64,000 nucleotides of DNA from CAZGIF01 sp964526045 (GCA_964526045.1 CAZGIF010000002.1:124001-188000); one strand, 5' to 3'; numbered from the stretch's first letter, positions 33,201-44,607 are shown. Made by a program: numbers and translations. The notes: generated from the sequence alone by a model not told the origin.

Positions 33201-35840
33201 AAGTTGTGTACGAAAATGCTCTTTAGATCATGGAGCCAAAAACTTTTCTACTCACATGTCTTTAGCTTGTGTAGAAAGCAGTCATCGATGAGCATCGAAT
33301 TCTCTATTGAATTCTATGCTTTGAGATTCGCTAAATCATGCCATTGTTGCATTAGAGATGTCTTTTGCTCGCATGTCACCAGCTGATGTTCATGGAACAG
33401 TATTTAATTTGTCTGTACTTGTATCAAATCATGTTCCTATACCACCTCCATACTTTAGAATATATTCTGGTGGGATTCAGGAATTGAGAAGAGTATGTTT
33501 TATCATTTCAACTAATCCTGGTTCTTGTTTGAAAAGTTCGTGTGCTGCTTCTGGTGTAAAAATATTGTGTTTAGCATACATATCTGCTTCCTTGTATTTG
33601 TCTTCTGTCAAACCTGATGGTAGAGGTTCTCGACCCAATACGTCATGTAATTTTCATCATAAATCCCTATCTTGGTTTGGTTTTGCTACTCTTCATCGAA
33701 CAAATTGTAATGTATTTCGTAGCATATGTTGTTCTGCTTGTGCAGTTGTTGTATAATTAAATGTATTTTTGACATCTACTCATGTGTCTTTGAAAACATC
33801 ATAAATATTGAGTCATGTTTGACTTTCTACATCATCGTGTTTGATCTGTCCATCAATAGATCCATCTTCAAGCAATCTAAAAACTCTTGCTGACATAGAT
33901 CTATTTGAGCTGTTTATGTTATCTTTGAGTTCGAGTTTATTGATCAGTAATTTTTGTCTGTAGATTTCATCTAAGTCTTTTCATTCACCCAAACCATATA
34001 ATATGTCTCTATAGAGGTCATTTCACTTATGTTTGTATATGTCTCGTACGCGTTCTTCTTTTTTATTTAAACCACTAGGTTTATCATACTCTCATAATTC
34101 TTCATTTCGATGAACCTTTGTTATCTTTGATAGATCAACATCTCAGTTTTCTACTCGTTTGACAAGTCTGCGAACATCTCATTTACGTTCTTCTCATATA
34201 TCTTCTCCTAAGTCATCATAGAGCTTAAAAATATTTCTGACAGCATTCCCGTCGACTTTGTAGCCATCGACTCTTTTACCTAGTTCACCTAGATTGTTAT
34301 TGTTGTTATAAAAGTCATTGACTCCAAAAGCAGACTCTCCAATATCTTGATTGGTAAGTGATGCTCGCAATGCTCTCATATATGGACTTCAAGATTTCTC
34401 TTCCCTATAATCAACATATAGCTCTGCTAGTTTTGCATAGTGTTTGCTTTCTCTTTTTGATAGACTTAGTGCGTCTTCTCGCTCACTTGTTCTTGTTACT
34501 TTTTCTTTTCACAAAATATTATATTGTTCTCTAATATTTGCAATAACAACTCCAAAGTTTCACCCCTTTTCGTGTTTTGTTAGTTTTTTGATAGCTTTCG
34601 CAAATGTTTTGAGATCTTTTTTGTCATTGTCGCTTATTTGCTCGTCAAAATCTAGATCATCGTGTCATTTTTTGATTCTACGCAATGCTCTTCTTCGACC
34701 ATCAATATTGGTAGATTCGTCTGCAAGATCGAAAATATCTTGTGGGACGAATCCTATGGTCGTATTTCTAGGTAAACCGTGATCAATACCACTTGAGTGG
34801 TTGTCAGAAGCATCTTGTCATCATGATTCATTTTCTGCTGTTTGTCACGTTCGAGGGTTTATATTTGGTATTGTATTGTTTGTGTTTACAGTGTTTTGAT
34901 TACTACCATTCGGATTATTTATCACATTATTTGGCGTTGTTAGGTGAACTCTTGTAAAACGCAATATACCATTGTGAGCAGGATTATTATTTATACTTCA
35001 TGCGAGTGCTGTGCTTGTCATCTCTCAGTCTACTTTTAGAATAGTTGCATTGTTTTCCATCAATTGTAGAAATTGATCAAGATTAACTGTTCTTGTTGTA
35101 TTGTTTTCTACTATTGTGATAGGTAAATTATTTTCGCTTACATCTCATTTTATACCACTTCATCATATGCGCTTTTCTCGTGCAGCATTTTCTCATACAA
35201 ACATATCAGCTATCTTTTCTCTCATGTCTGTTTTGTCTTTTCAAGAAAGATTTTTGTATTGTTGTATATTATTTATCAATTCTGTTTGTTTTGTGTTTTT
35301 TAGCTGATCTATTTGTGCTGCTTGACCATTGTCTAATCACGATCAGACTTGTGAGTCATTGTACAAACGTGCTTGTTGTAGCATATTTTGTCATGATGCA
35401 TCATTTACAGTGTCTCCATCTCTCAAACGTCTGTCTCATTCTTCTTTGAGTTTTTTTGCCATCATATCTTGTCCTCATGCTGTGAGTTGTATTTGAAGTT
35501 GTTGTAAGTCTTCTCGTGTTTCTTGTTTTACTTCATCGCTTTGTATTACATTAGCCTCTTCTAGTTTTTTGAATAGTCTTGTCAAAGGAGATAATGGTTG
35601 AGCGACATTTTGTTCAAAATAACTATCAAAACTATTTCATTGAGCTTGGTGCTCCATTATTGCTTTGAGTGTATTTGGGTTGTCAAGTTCGGCTTCCACA
35701 AAAGCATCAATTGCAGTTTTTGCTGCAGCTGTTTCTGTTGAATCTTCAACAAAACTCATCTTGTCTGTATTTTCTACATCAAAAATTCTGTTGTTGGTTT
35801 CATTCCCTGTGCTTTGTGAATAACTTACTCAAAGTGCCAT
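30264..35840 (-). CDS. Giant protein without signal peptide, Gly-rich beta region, 1858 aa
   Basis: 1858 residues in one frame. There is no signal peptide (MALGVSYSQSTGNETNN). Residues 1-880 are hydrophilic and mostly helical, dense in Asp, Asn, Lys and Gln. Residues about 890-1015 alternate glycine and hydrophobic residues in short strands (FNLKAGVSADTSGNANAIL, LGVSIGYNKDLGNNWTLSSS) and resemble outer-membrane beta-hairpins. A second such patch follows near 1150 (YFAGASLGINVMFGGTFAIV). The C-terminus has a CARC motif and a Gly/Pro/Asp tail. No family or catalytic motif recognised. It is transcribed ahead of the secreted adhesin (22 bp gap), suggesting partners. Confidence 0.82.
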
Positions 35841-36075
35841 TTAGTAGACATAGTAACCTAAAGCGTGAAAATACTTTTCAAATTCAATAGTACAATAAAT
35901 GTCATAAATGTATAATTTTGGAGGATATTGTTTGCTTATGTAATTCCTTTTTTGATAAAAGTATGTCTAATATGTTTTTGTGTGTTTTTGCTTTTTTTTG
36001 GATATGATATTGTTACACTCATTGGCATACTATTGTTCGTGATAGCAGTCAGATTTATTTTTTTATTATGTTTTT

Positions 36076-37581
36076 ATGTCTTTAGATACTACATTTTGGT
36101 TACCAGAGTTGTTTTTGTACAACACAATGACTCGTTCCAAACAAAAATTTGTTTCTTTGTATCAACAAGGCAAAAAAGATGTCGTCTGAATCTATTCGTG
36201 TGGACCTACCGTATATCGAGATCCTCATATTGGTAATATGAGAGCATTCACGTCCAATGCAATTTTGCGTAATATTATCAAACATATACTGGGCTTGCCT
36301 GTGTTGCATGTGATGAATTTGACAGATGTTGGACATCTGACAGATGATGGTGATCATGGAGAAGACAAGATGGAAAAATGAGCCAAAAGAGAAAATATGA
36401 CTGTTCGAGAGCTAGCCGAGATGTATACCCAAAAATTTTTGGAGGCAGTAGAGGCGTTGGATATTGGTCCATACGATGTATTGCCAAAAGCAACCGACCA
36501 TATCCAAGAACAAATTGACATGATTGTCACGCTTGAGCAAAAGGGATTCGTCTATCGTATAGACAATGACGGTATGTATATGAACACCTCCAAAGTAGAG
36601 GATTATGGAAAACTTGCTCGTTTGGATTCGCAAGATTTGCAAGCATGAGCAAGAGTTGACGCTTCAAACAAAAAAAATCCGTCTGACTTCGCTTTGCGAA
36701 AATTTTCTGCAGAAGGGGAGTGTAGACAAATGGAACGAGATTCTCCACGATGAGTGTGATTTCCATGACGACATATAGAATGTAGTGCCATGGCGAGCAA
36801 ATATTTGGGAGAGGAGTTTGATATTCATACATGATGAGTTGATCATATTGGAGTACATCATACCAACGAAATCGCGCAATCTGAATGTTGTTTTGGTTCC
36901 AAACCACGAGTTCATTATCGATTACATAACGAATTTTTGCAACTATGAGGCAAAAAGATGTCAAAATCTGCATGAGCTATCACAACTGTCGCCTGAGTTG
37001 TCGAAAGTTGATTTGATGCGATGGATATCAAATACCTTTTTTTGAGCTGACATTATAGAAGCTTTTTGGATTTTGGGACTGATATGCTTGAGCAATCTCG
37101 CAACGCGAGAACCAATTTGTACAAAAAAATACATTCTCACCCAGAGATGCAAACATTTCAAAAAAGTATTTCCCAAACAAAAAATAATACTGACTCACTT
37201 GTAAGTAAAAGTTACGCGTCGATGTTCGAATCCTTACAGGACCAACAGATTAGACAATTGTGTCAAGAATGTGCTGAAGTGTTGTGTGATGATATGAATA
37301 CGCCAAAGCTATTGGCTTTGTATCATACGCTTTCCAAGATGGATCATGTTGATGTGTTGTCAGTTTTGTATTGGTTTGATAGTTATATCACACGTATGTG
37401 ATTGTTTGAAGTGTCAGAACAAGAAGCAAAGGTTATTCCTCAAGAAATACATGACCTTGCCCAACAAAGAGTAGACGCCAAAAAACAAAAAGATTATGCA
37501 CGTGCAGACAAGCTGAGGCAAGATATTGAAGATGCATGATTTAGCGTTCAAGATACGTCAGATTGATATCTTTTGTCATAA
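36076..37581 (+). CDS. cysS: Cysteinyl-tRNA synthetase
   Basis: 501 residues. Class I synthetase with the ELFLYNTMTRSKQKF start strand, SCGPTVY and the HIGN signature, zinc ligands including Cys of HIECSAM, and KMSKS before the anticodon-binding domain. The canonical DFALW, W.SPWG and PGWHIECS tryptophans are all CGA codons (residues 208, 221, 225, 232), again proving Trp. The ATG at 36076 was chosen over 36127 because only it includes the LYNT strand. The enzyme charges tRNA-Cys in protein synthesis. No operon partner is evident. Confidence 0.96.
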
Positions 37582-37613
37582 TTTTTTGTCATAATTTCAT
37601 AAAAGTGTCATAA
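37574..37613 (+). repeat. Three TGTCATAA repeats
   Basis: TGTCATAA occurs at 37574, 37587 and 37606, starting inside the cysS stop region. The spacing is 13 and 19 bp. A chance event is possible in AT-rich sequence; no clear hairpin is formed. Confidence 0.4.
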
Positions 37614-37668
37614 AAACACTAGTCAATCGTATAGAGGATATAGTTCTTTATATTATTTTTTGATTATT

Positions 37669-39507
37669 ATGTTTTTGAAAAAGATACTTACATTGCTTTT
37701 TATTGTCTCCCTATTTTCTTTTTGATTGATTCATACTGCAGTAGCAGATTGTGCTGAACCGCCTACTCCATGGTTTCTTCAAAACGATACTACAACTTAT
37801 ATATGAGTAAATCTTGGTGGTTTATTTGGAGATTTATATGATCGTGATTGATTTGCATTACCGTTTTCTTTTGTTTCATCAGACATGTGAAATTTTAAGC
37901 TAGATGTTATGAATTTGTGGAAATATGAAAATAATACTATAGAGGAAAAGCAGATTTTGGCAGAAAAATATGATGCAATAGTAAGTTGATGAAACTATGA
38001 AAAAGTATTATACTATTGAATTTGATATGTTCCTTTTTTGAGTGGAGATTATGTAACCTGAACACAGATTAGTCCTGAATGAAAGAACTATTCATATACA
38101 AATAGACTTGCTACATATAATTTCAATTTGTCTGGATATGATAAGGATATATTTTGACTTTTATTGTCAGGTTTTGCAACTTCATTTCCAAATGATGCTT
38201 CTTTCTTATTATACAATAACGGTAGTCGAAAGCATAGAGTTGAAAAAAGTGCTGTTACGAATAAACGAGAGACTGTATCTCGTAATTTAAAAAATGTGAT
38301 GCTAGTTTCTAGTGGTGGTGTTAGAATTATTACTATATGAGACATGTGATCAAATGAGTTTTATCAAGTAGATACGTCAAATTATTACGCAGATGATACT
38401 ATTTGTGAAAGATCTTTTTGTTATTGAAGTGATCACGTTATGCTCGAGGGTAATATGTATACATGAGTAACGCTTAGTGATATAATAACATGAGTAGAAA
38501 ACTTTTTGCAACAAAAAGAAATGTCAATTGATACAGATATGTACGCAAGTATGTTGTTTGACCAAATGATGTGATCTGGTCGGTTTGAAAGATTTTATGA
38601 TGAAGATATGTCTCTGGGTTATAATATACCTTCTTGCAACAACGCTAGTTCAAAAGAGGAATGTGAGGATACTGCATTTGATCTGTGACCTGATGTTGTT
38701 GAAATAGAAGATTGTGATGATCTTACTGCGAATAGCTCCCCAGAATGTCACCGTAGGTACAAAGAAGTATCTCAAAAAAGAAAAAATAAACTATACAAAC
38801 AATTGCAGTTTATACTCTTGTCAGATTGACGTGTTCTTTTTTATGTGCCATGATCCTCATATAATAGTTATTGTGGAGATGGTGAGTGATTTGTTTACGA
38901 AACTGATATGGTGGTTCTTTATGATGTATTCAAAGAGGCTATCATTGCAGAATCACAACAACCAGACTACGAAGAGATGTTAGTAATTCAAGATCATTAT
39001 GCTATAATCAATCGATTGTTTCAAAACTCGATAACAAAGCACAGTACTATCAATGACTTTATGCCACAGGCTCCGATTAGAAGAGATGAAATGGCAGCGT
39101 TTCTTGATCGTTGATATACTTCTTTTCAAAACGAGATTCTGTGGATGACGTCCAAAAATGCAGGAACATTTGATTGTTGATTTGATGATTTGTCTTTGGC
39201 ACATACGGACTTGCTTGCTACAATAATTGATGTATGTGATCGTGGAATCTTCAAATGATGAAAAGGGAAATTTATGCCTAGAGATTTTATCACAAATGAG
39301 CAAGCTCTTGCTGTTATTATGAGACAGATGATTTCTATAGATGATGCAACATGAGAGAGTCGATCCCAAAGTTACTATGATCATGAATTTGCTGATCAGC
39401 TTATAGATTGAACAAGCTTTTTGAACAAAAAAGAATCTGCTACAAGAATTGATGTCTGACAAGTATTGCGTAGAGCTTTGTTATTGAAGTTGATGGAGAA
39501 ATGGTAG
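37669..39507 (+). CDS. Surface protein with SLH-like C-terminal modules
   Basis: 612 residues. The signal peptide ends near HTAVA|DCAE. The long ectodomain (30-420) has paired Cys and is rich in Tyr, Asn and Asp. Residues about 440-600 resemble surface-layer homology modules: IRRDEMAAFLDRGY, then DLSLAHTDLLATIIDVCDRG with KFMPRDFITNEQALAVIMRQM, and a third partial ATRIDVGQVLRRAL. SLH modules anchor proteins to the cell-wall polymer, so this is a candidate S-layer or wall-attached protein. The modules are divergent; cell-surface location is well supported, function less so. Confidence 0.8.
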
Positions 39508-39563
39508 TTGAATTTTGTTAGTCATATTGGTATAACGTTTGCATTTATACTTCTTTTCTAGCT

Positions 39564-41213
39564 ATGCCACTACATCTCATGTCTTTTTTGCGTGCTCAGC
39601 GCAAACGAATCAGTCTTTTTGTGTCGATGACGTCTATTACTGCTTTTTTGGCTATAAGTCGTTGATGGGTGTATGGTCTTTTGATTCAGTCACTTTTGGA
39701 TGCACAGCAAAGCTGAGATCGACAGATTTTTTATACCACGATGTGGTATATTGTTGGTATAGAATTGGTGTTGTTTGTCATCAGGCTTCCGTACGATTTT
39801 TTGTATTCTCGTTGTCGTGGGTATATGAACATCCATGCAAGGGTATTTGGTGTAGATAAGGTAGTAACCCAAAAGTACAGTGAATTGGCAAAAATATGAA
39901 GTGGTAAATTGTTGCAGATTGTGCACAATGGTATGGACGGGTATTCGTATTTTATTTATGATGGACTGAGGCAAAGTATTGAGATAGGAATATCGTTGTT
40001 GGTGTTGATGTTTAGTATCTGATGGAAAAATGCTCGATTCTTATTGTTTTTTGTGATTGGTGCTGGTGTGTTGTATTTTTTCCAACGTTACGCTTTCAAA
40101 AGACTTGCTAATGTAAGACTTCGTGAAAGAGATCTTAACGAAAACTATACCAAACAGACTGCAAAAATATTGATGAATTTTTTGTTGATTAATATTTATG
40201 GAATCAAAAAGACTGAACTCGCTACGCTTCGTTCTATAGGTGAACAAAGAGTTGATAATTACGCATACCTCAAGTTTTGGTTCAACTGAGTTGCAAGTGC
40301 TGGTAATTTTTTGTTGATATTGTTGATGCTTAGTACGACCGCATGGTTTGGGTATTGAGTTTTGGTTGGGACCACATCTATATGATATATGATGACGATT
40401 TTCTTTTTGACGAATTTTTCTCGTGAGAAGTTTTATGGTTTTGGGATATTTCTGGCAGAAATTGCAGAAAAACTTACGTACATCCATAGGTTTGATGAGA
40501 TGACCACTCAAGATCTTCAAGATGAGTCAGTGACAACTCTTTTGTCGACGTTCGAGCACGCAATAGTTTACGAAGATATTTCGTTTGGATATGAAGCAAA
40601 TACAATACTTTTAGATCAATTTTCTCTGACTATTCCTCGAGGTCAAAAAATCGCAATCATGTGAAAGAGCGGGAGTTGAAAGTCAACGGTGTGTAAATTA
40701 CTTACCAAGCTGATTCTTCCATCAGACTGAACTATCTCGTTTCAAAATGACACACAAAAAATACCATCTGACACGGTGTCAGTTGTGGAATTGTACAGGC
40801 ACGTCGGGTATTTGTATCAAGAACCGCTTGTTTTTGATTGAACTATATGAGAAAATATCTCTTTGCATACACCAGTGTCCAAAAAGACATTGGAAGATGC
40901 GCTTGTGAGTGTATGATTAGACCACTTGGGTCTAGATACGATAATATGAGAACAATGACTTTTGTTATCAGGATGAGAAAAACAACGCGTAGCGTTGGCA
41001 AGAGCATTTGTTTTTGACTATGATGTCTTGCTCCTAGACGAACCAACTTCAAATCTCGATTTAGAACTTGAACAGCAGATTTTGCATTGATTATTCAAAC
41101 GTTATGCAAACAAAACGATCATTTGTATAACACATAGACCGTTTGTGTTGGATATGGTTGATAGGGTGTTGACGATGAGACATTGAATGATAGTAGAAGA
41201 TGTTGTGAAGTAG
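39564..41213 (+). CDS. ABC exporter half-transporter
   Basis: 549 residues. An N-terminal six-helix transmembrane domain (about 20-315) is fused to an ATPase domain: Walker A GKSGSGKST, signature LSGGEKQRVALARA, Walker B VLLLDEPTSNLD and the switch His in CITHRP. Several of the Walker A and signature glycines are UGA codons. A half transporter of this type works as a homodimer, exporting a lipid, peptide or drug; the substrate cannot be read from sequence. It is 56 bp after the SLH gene on the same strand. Confidence 0.93.
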
Positions 41214-41242
41214 GCTCTCAAAAACAGAAAGTTATTATTAAT

Positions 41243-41304
41243 CCTCCGCCCTTCGGGCACCTCTTTCCAAAAGGAGGCTGATGCTTTTGTTTGAAGGCTC
41301 CTTT
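41243..41304 (+). ncRNA. GC-rich structured element, alternative hairpins
   Basis: CCTCC (41243-41247) pairs with GGAGG (41273-41277) around a GCCC-TTC-GGGC hairpin (41248-41258). The 3' arm of that stem (AAGGAG, 41271-41276) can pair instead with CTCCTT (41299-41304). It is far richer in G+C than its surroundings, and a terminator follows at 41335. A leader-type RNA switch or an interspersed repeat are both possible. I cannot match it to a known RNA family. Confidence 0.4.
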
Positions 41305-41334
41305 CATCTCTCCATATACAATCCTCAAAATTAT

Positions 41335-41362
41335 ACTCTGACAGGCAGTCAGAGTTTTTTTC
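41335..41362 (+). terminator. Intrinsic terminator
   Basis: ACTCTGAC-AGGCA-GTCAGAGT followed by T7: perfect 8-bp stem. It ends the ABC-transporter transcript, or the structured RNA just upstream. Confidence 0.92.
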
Positions 41363-41431
41363 TTTTCATTTTTTTGCTTTATTGAGATTTACGACTATAC
41401 TTTGGTATTATTTTATGACATTATTTGCTCT

Positions 41432-41953
41432 ATGAAAACGTATCTGTCATATAAAGTGTTGTTGATTGGTATTTTCTCGATTGTAAGTTTGTGAGGTGTG
41501 ATCTTCGCACAATGACTTGAACCTATGATCGATGATGGTCATTTTAATATCATAGATAGAGATATTGAAACTGTAGTCAATACTGACCAGATTGATGACG
41601 ATCCTTTGCGTAAATGAACCTACACTCCAGTCAAAGAAGATAATTTTGTGGGTGCGGATGAGTTAGGGGACAATCCAACGTTAGAAGAAAAAGAATTTGT
41701 TTATGACAATAATTTTTTGCAAACAACTGCTCTTATTAGAAGAATATTAAACTATGTCTTGTGATTTTTGTGATTAATTACATTAACGTTTTTGATTTAT
41801 TGGGGGATTAGATTGATGACATCATCAGAAGAAGAAACTGCTGAAGAGACTATGAAAAAAATCAGAACAGCATTTATTTCTTTGTGAGGAATTGCTTTGA
41901 GTTGGTTTATAGTAACATTCTTGTTTTATGTTATATCGCTCTTGGTTGCATAA
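41432..41953 (+). CDS. Secreted two-TM protein, pilin-like
   Basis: 173 residues. The signal peptide ends near GVIFA|QGLE, followed by an acidic ectodomain (about 24-100) and two TM helices (YVLGFLGLITLTFLIYWGI and AFISLGGIALSWFIVTFLFY) joined by a charged loop (MTSSEEEETAEETMKK-like). CPR type IV secretion loci typically have this TrbC/VirB2-like arrangement just before a VirB4-related gene, as here. Topology-based assignment. Confidence 0.72.
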
Positions 41954-42004
41954 GGCTAGTTGTGTAACTTTGTTCTTTCGTTTTTTATTCTCTTGTTTGT
42001 TGTG

Positions 42005-42625
42005 ATGGTGAGATTTGTACAATATATCTGTTTTTCTTTTTTTTGTGGGATTTTGATATTTTTGTCATCTTTTGTGTATGCAGATTTGGATTTTCCTGAA
42101 TCGACTGATGATGATGTGGTTTTTCCTTTTGACAATGTTGTTGTAGGTGAAACTCTTGAATGACAATCGGTTGTAGATTTTAGTGGATTTGTCAAAGATG
42201 ATATTATTGATACTGATCAACAGGCATCTTATTTTGATGATTTTTTGACGTTTTTGCGTATTCAATGATTTACAGCATTTGAAAAATGATGACAGATTTA
42301 TACTGAAGATAAATCGTGAGTTGCGTATGTGATTAACCTTGTGAATTTGTGATTACAGCTAGCGGCAATGTTGGCTACATTGTTTTTGATTTATTGATTT
42401 ATATCAATGTTTTTTGCAAGTGATGAAGATGGTTTTACCAAAGCCAAAAAGATTGTTGTCAATGTGGCAATATCTTTAGCCGTCTTAGGTTTGAGTTTTT
42501 TCTTGGTCAATATGCTCTTTTATTTTTATTCGAGAGTAGAAAGTGTTGAAGATTGACCAAATACGTCAGACTTTACTGTCTGAGCATTGCCTCATTCACA
42601 AGATATAGCGTCACCTCTCATCTAA
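42005..42625 (+). CDS. Secreted two-TM protein, second pilin-like subunit
   Basis: 206 residues. Same plan as the preceding gene: a signal peptide ending SSFVYA|DLDF, a long acidic ectodomain, and two TM helices (LAAMLATLFLIYGFISMFF and IVVNVAISLAVLGLSFFLV) with a Lys-containing loop (SDEDGFTKAKK). They look like diverged duplicates. ATG 42005 was chosen; a TTG at 41960 would add a second hydrophobic stretch before the leader and is less likely. The gap to the VirB4-type gene is 39 bp. Confidence 0.72.
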
Positions 42626-42664
42626 GCAGACAAATGAGTCAGATTTTATTTTTTGTAAAGATAT

Positions 42665-43381
42665 ATGTCTTTTTTTTGAAAGAATCCAGAACATAGCAAA
42701 ATTAATAAAGGAAAAAAAGATGCAACATATAATACAGAAACTATGCTGCCTCTTTCTGAAATACAAAAAGATACTGTTATTCTCAAAGATTGATGACTGA
42801 GAGCTGTGATAAAAGTAACATGACTTAATGTTGATTTGAAAGCAGGAGAAGATATAGAAGTGGCTATTGAACAGTACAAAAAATTTTTGAACTGACTGAG
42901 TTTTCCGTTGCAAATCTTGGTTCGTAATACATACTTAGATTTGACGCCATACATAGGCTATGTACAATCAAACGTCGATACAATAGTTAATTATAATCTC
43001 AAGCAACAGTCGGAAGAATATATTTCTTTTTTGGAACGCATAAACCTCAAACAGTGATTGATTTTTGTCAAACAATTTTATGTGGTCATTCCATATTATT
43101 GATGAATGAATGTAGAGGTTGATAGTGTCAAAAGACCTTGGCGACAAAAAATGATTGACGTTTTGGATTCTAAAGATAGTGCAGAAAAAGTTGTACAAAG
43201 ATATAGAACGTATCTGAAACATGCAGATAAGCTTACTACAAGGTGTAATTTGGTGTTGGATGGCTTACATTCTATGCAGATGACAGGAGAAAGATTAGAA
43301 TCAGAAGAATTGGTTTCTTTGTTGTTTTCTCACTATAATCCACTTGTACAAAACACACAAGCGGAACGAGAAAAAAAATAA
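42665..43381 (+). CDS. VirB4/TraC-type N-terminal domain protein
   Basis: 238 residues. The sequence MLPLSEIQKDTVILKDGGLR..IKVTGLNVDL followed by FLNGLSFPLQILVRNTYLDL and FVKQFYVVIPYY is the characteristic N-terminal domain of CPR VirB4/TraC-like proteins, which often exists as a separate gene without the ATPase half. No Walker motif is present, consistent with a split gene; the ATPase must be encoded elsewhere. Together with two pilin-like genes it argues for a type IV secretion or DNA-transfer machine. The ribosomal block begins 190 bp downstream. Confidence 0.8.
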
Positions 43382-43444
43382 AAGTATGATTTCCTCTTGC
43401 ATTGTGTCTATAATTATATAAACATTGATCAAAAGTTGCATAAC

Positions 43445-43485
43445 TATTCCAATGACAGTAGGTTGATATAAACCCTACCGAGGAA
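43445..43485 (+). promoter_or_regulatory. Ribosomal protein L10 leader
   Basis: GACAGTAGG...CCCTACCGAGG is the core of the L10-leader RNA: GTAGG (43458-43462) pairs with CCTAC (43474-43478), followed by the conserved CGAGG. L10 or the L10-L12 complex binds this structure to repress its own operon. It sits about 85 bases before rplJ, as expected. Confidence 0.8.
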
Positions 43486-43508
43486 AATAATACACAATAT
43501 TATTTTTC

Positions 43509-43535
43509 TCTGTCATAGTCTGACAGAATTTTTTC
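43509..43535 (+). terminator. Attenuator-like terminator in rplJ leader
   Basis: TCTGTCA-TAGTC-TGACAGA followed by ATTTTTTC. Lying between the L10 leader and the rplJ start codon, it could terminate transcription when L10 is bound, giving attenuation control of the whole downstream block. Confidence 0.75.
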
Positions 43536-43570
43536 TGTCAAGTTTTACTTGCTAATTGTGTATTGTACGT

Positions 43571-44110
43571 ATGGCATTAACCAAAAAACAAAAACAAGTT
43601 GTATTGCAAGGGTATATTGATGTCTTAAAAGACGCAAAAAATACCGTACTTGTTTTGCAAAAATGAATAGGTGTGAATCAGTCAAATCAGTTGAGAAAAA
43701 ACCTGGTTTCGACACAAACAAAAGCTATTGTTGTTAGAAAAAGGCTTTTTCTAAGGGCAATGGACGAATTATGAATGGCTCAGTCTGACTTGTGAAAGGT
43801 AGATTGAACTATTATTGCTGTCTCTAGTATGGGAGAGGATGAGTTTGCATGACTTAAGGAAGTGCATCTTATGAATAAGTCTTTTAAAAAGGCTTGAAAA
43901 AAACTCCAATATGAGTATTTAGGGTGATGGTATGAAAAAGAACGAAAGGATGCTGCTTATGTTTCTGAACTTGCAACTCTTCCTTCGAAAGAAGAATTGA
44001 TTGGAAAGTTCTTGTTTCTTTTGAAATATCCAATACAGTCGTTTACGGCTACCTTGGATCAAATCAGACAAAAACATGAAACAGAAGGTGGTACTACTTC
44101 AGACGCTTAG
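43571..44110 (+). CDS. rplJ: Ribosomal protein L10 (uL10)
   Basis: 179 residues. It forms the base of the L7/L12 stalk. The N-terminal ALTKKQKQVVLQGYIDVLKDAK..VL and the QLRKNL..AIVVRKRLFLRAM segments match uL10, and the C-terminal helix that holds L12 dimers is present. Glycines at several sites are UGA. It follows the L10 leader and attenuator and starts the block of translation and transcription genes. rplK and rplA, its usual upstream neighbours, are not here; a VirB4-type gene precedes. Confidence 0.94.
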
Positions 44111-44184
44111 GTGTGTGAATAGTATAAATTATGTGTTATCTCATTAAAATAATATATTTTACTTTTTATTATTAGTAATATAAT

Positions 44185-44565
44185 ATGGACTTATCTGCAA
44201 ACGCTCAAAAGATCTTTGATCTAGTAAAAGAATTGTCTGCTGTTGAATTGGCTGCACTTGTAAAATCATTGGAAGAAGAATTTGGTGTAACTGCTGCATC
44301 TATGGTAGTTGCTGGAGGTTCATCTGACGGATGAAGTGATGCTTGAGAAGAAAAAGATTCTGTAAATGTTGAATTAACTTCTCCTGGTCAACAAAAAATC
44401 GCTGTTATTAAGGTTGTTAAAGAAATACTTGGACTTTGATTGAAGGAAGCAAAAGAAAAAGTTGAATGAGCTCCTGTGATGATTAAAGAAAATGTAAAAA
44501 TGGAAGAAGCTGAAGGATTGAAAGCTAAACTTGAAGAAGCTGGAGCTACAGTTACTTTGAAATAA
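44185..44565 (+). CDS. rplL: Ribosomal protein L7/L12 (bL12)
   Basis: 126 residues. N-terminal dimerisation helix (KIFDLVKELSAVELAALVKSLEEEFGV), Ala/Gly-rich hinge (AGGSSDGGSDAGEE, partly UGA glycines), and the C-terminal GTPase-contact domain (KIAVIKVVKEILGLGLKEAKEKVEGAP...LEEAGATVTLK). It recruits translation factors. It is 74 bp downstream of rplJ, with a T-rich ACTTTTT box before its start. Confidence 0.97.
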
Positions 44566-44607
44566 TCTTGCCTTTTCCTTACTTTTTATTCTTAGCGTAT
44601 TGTCTAT

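Noticed and set aside
23633..35840. CRISPR array or tandem DNA repeat within the giant genes
   Set aside because: Repetition is at the protein-domain level (DUF11-like units) with diverged DNA; no regularly spaced identical repeats or spacers were seen anywhere in the window.
35928..36236. Hydrophobic 102-codon frame beginning TTG after a GGAGG, overlapping cysS
   Set aside because: No ATG, overlaps 160 bp of the well-supported cysS start, and T-rich DNA gives hydrophobic frames by chance. The GGAGG is noted because such sites are rare here.
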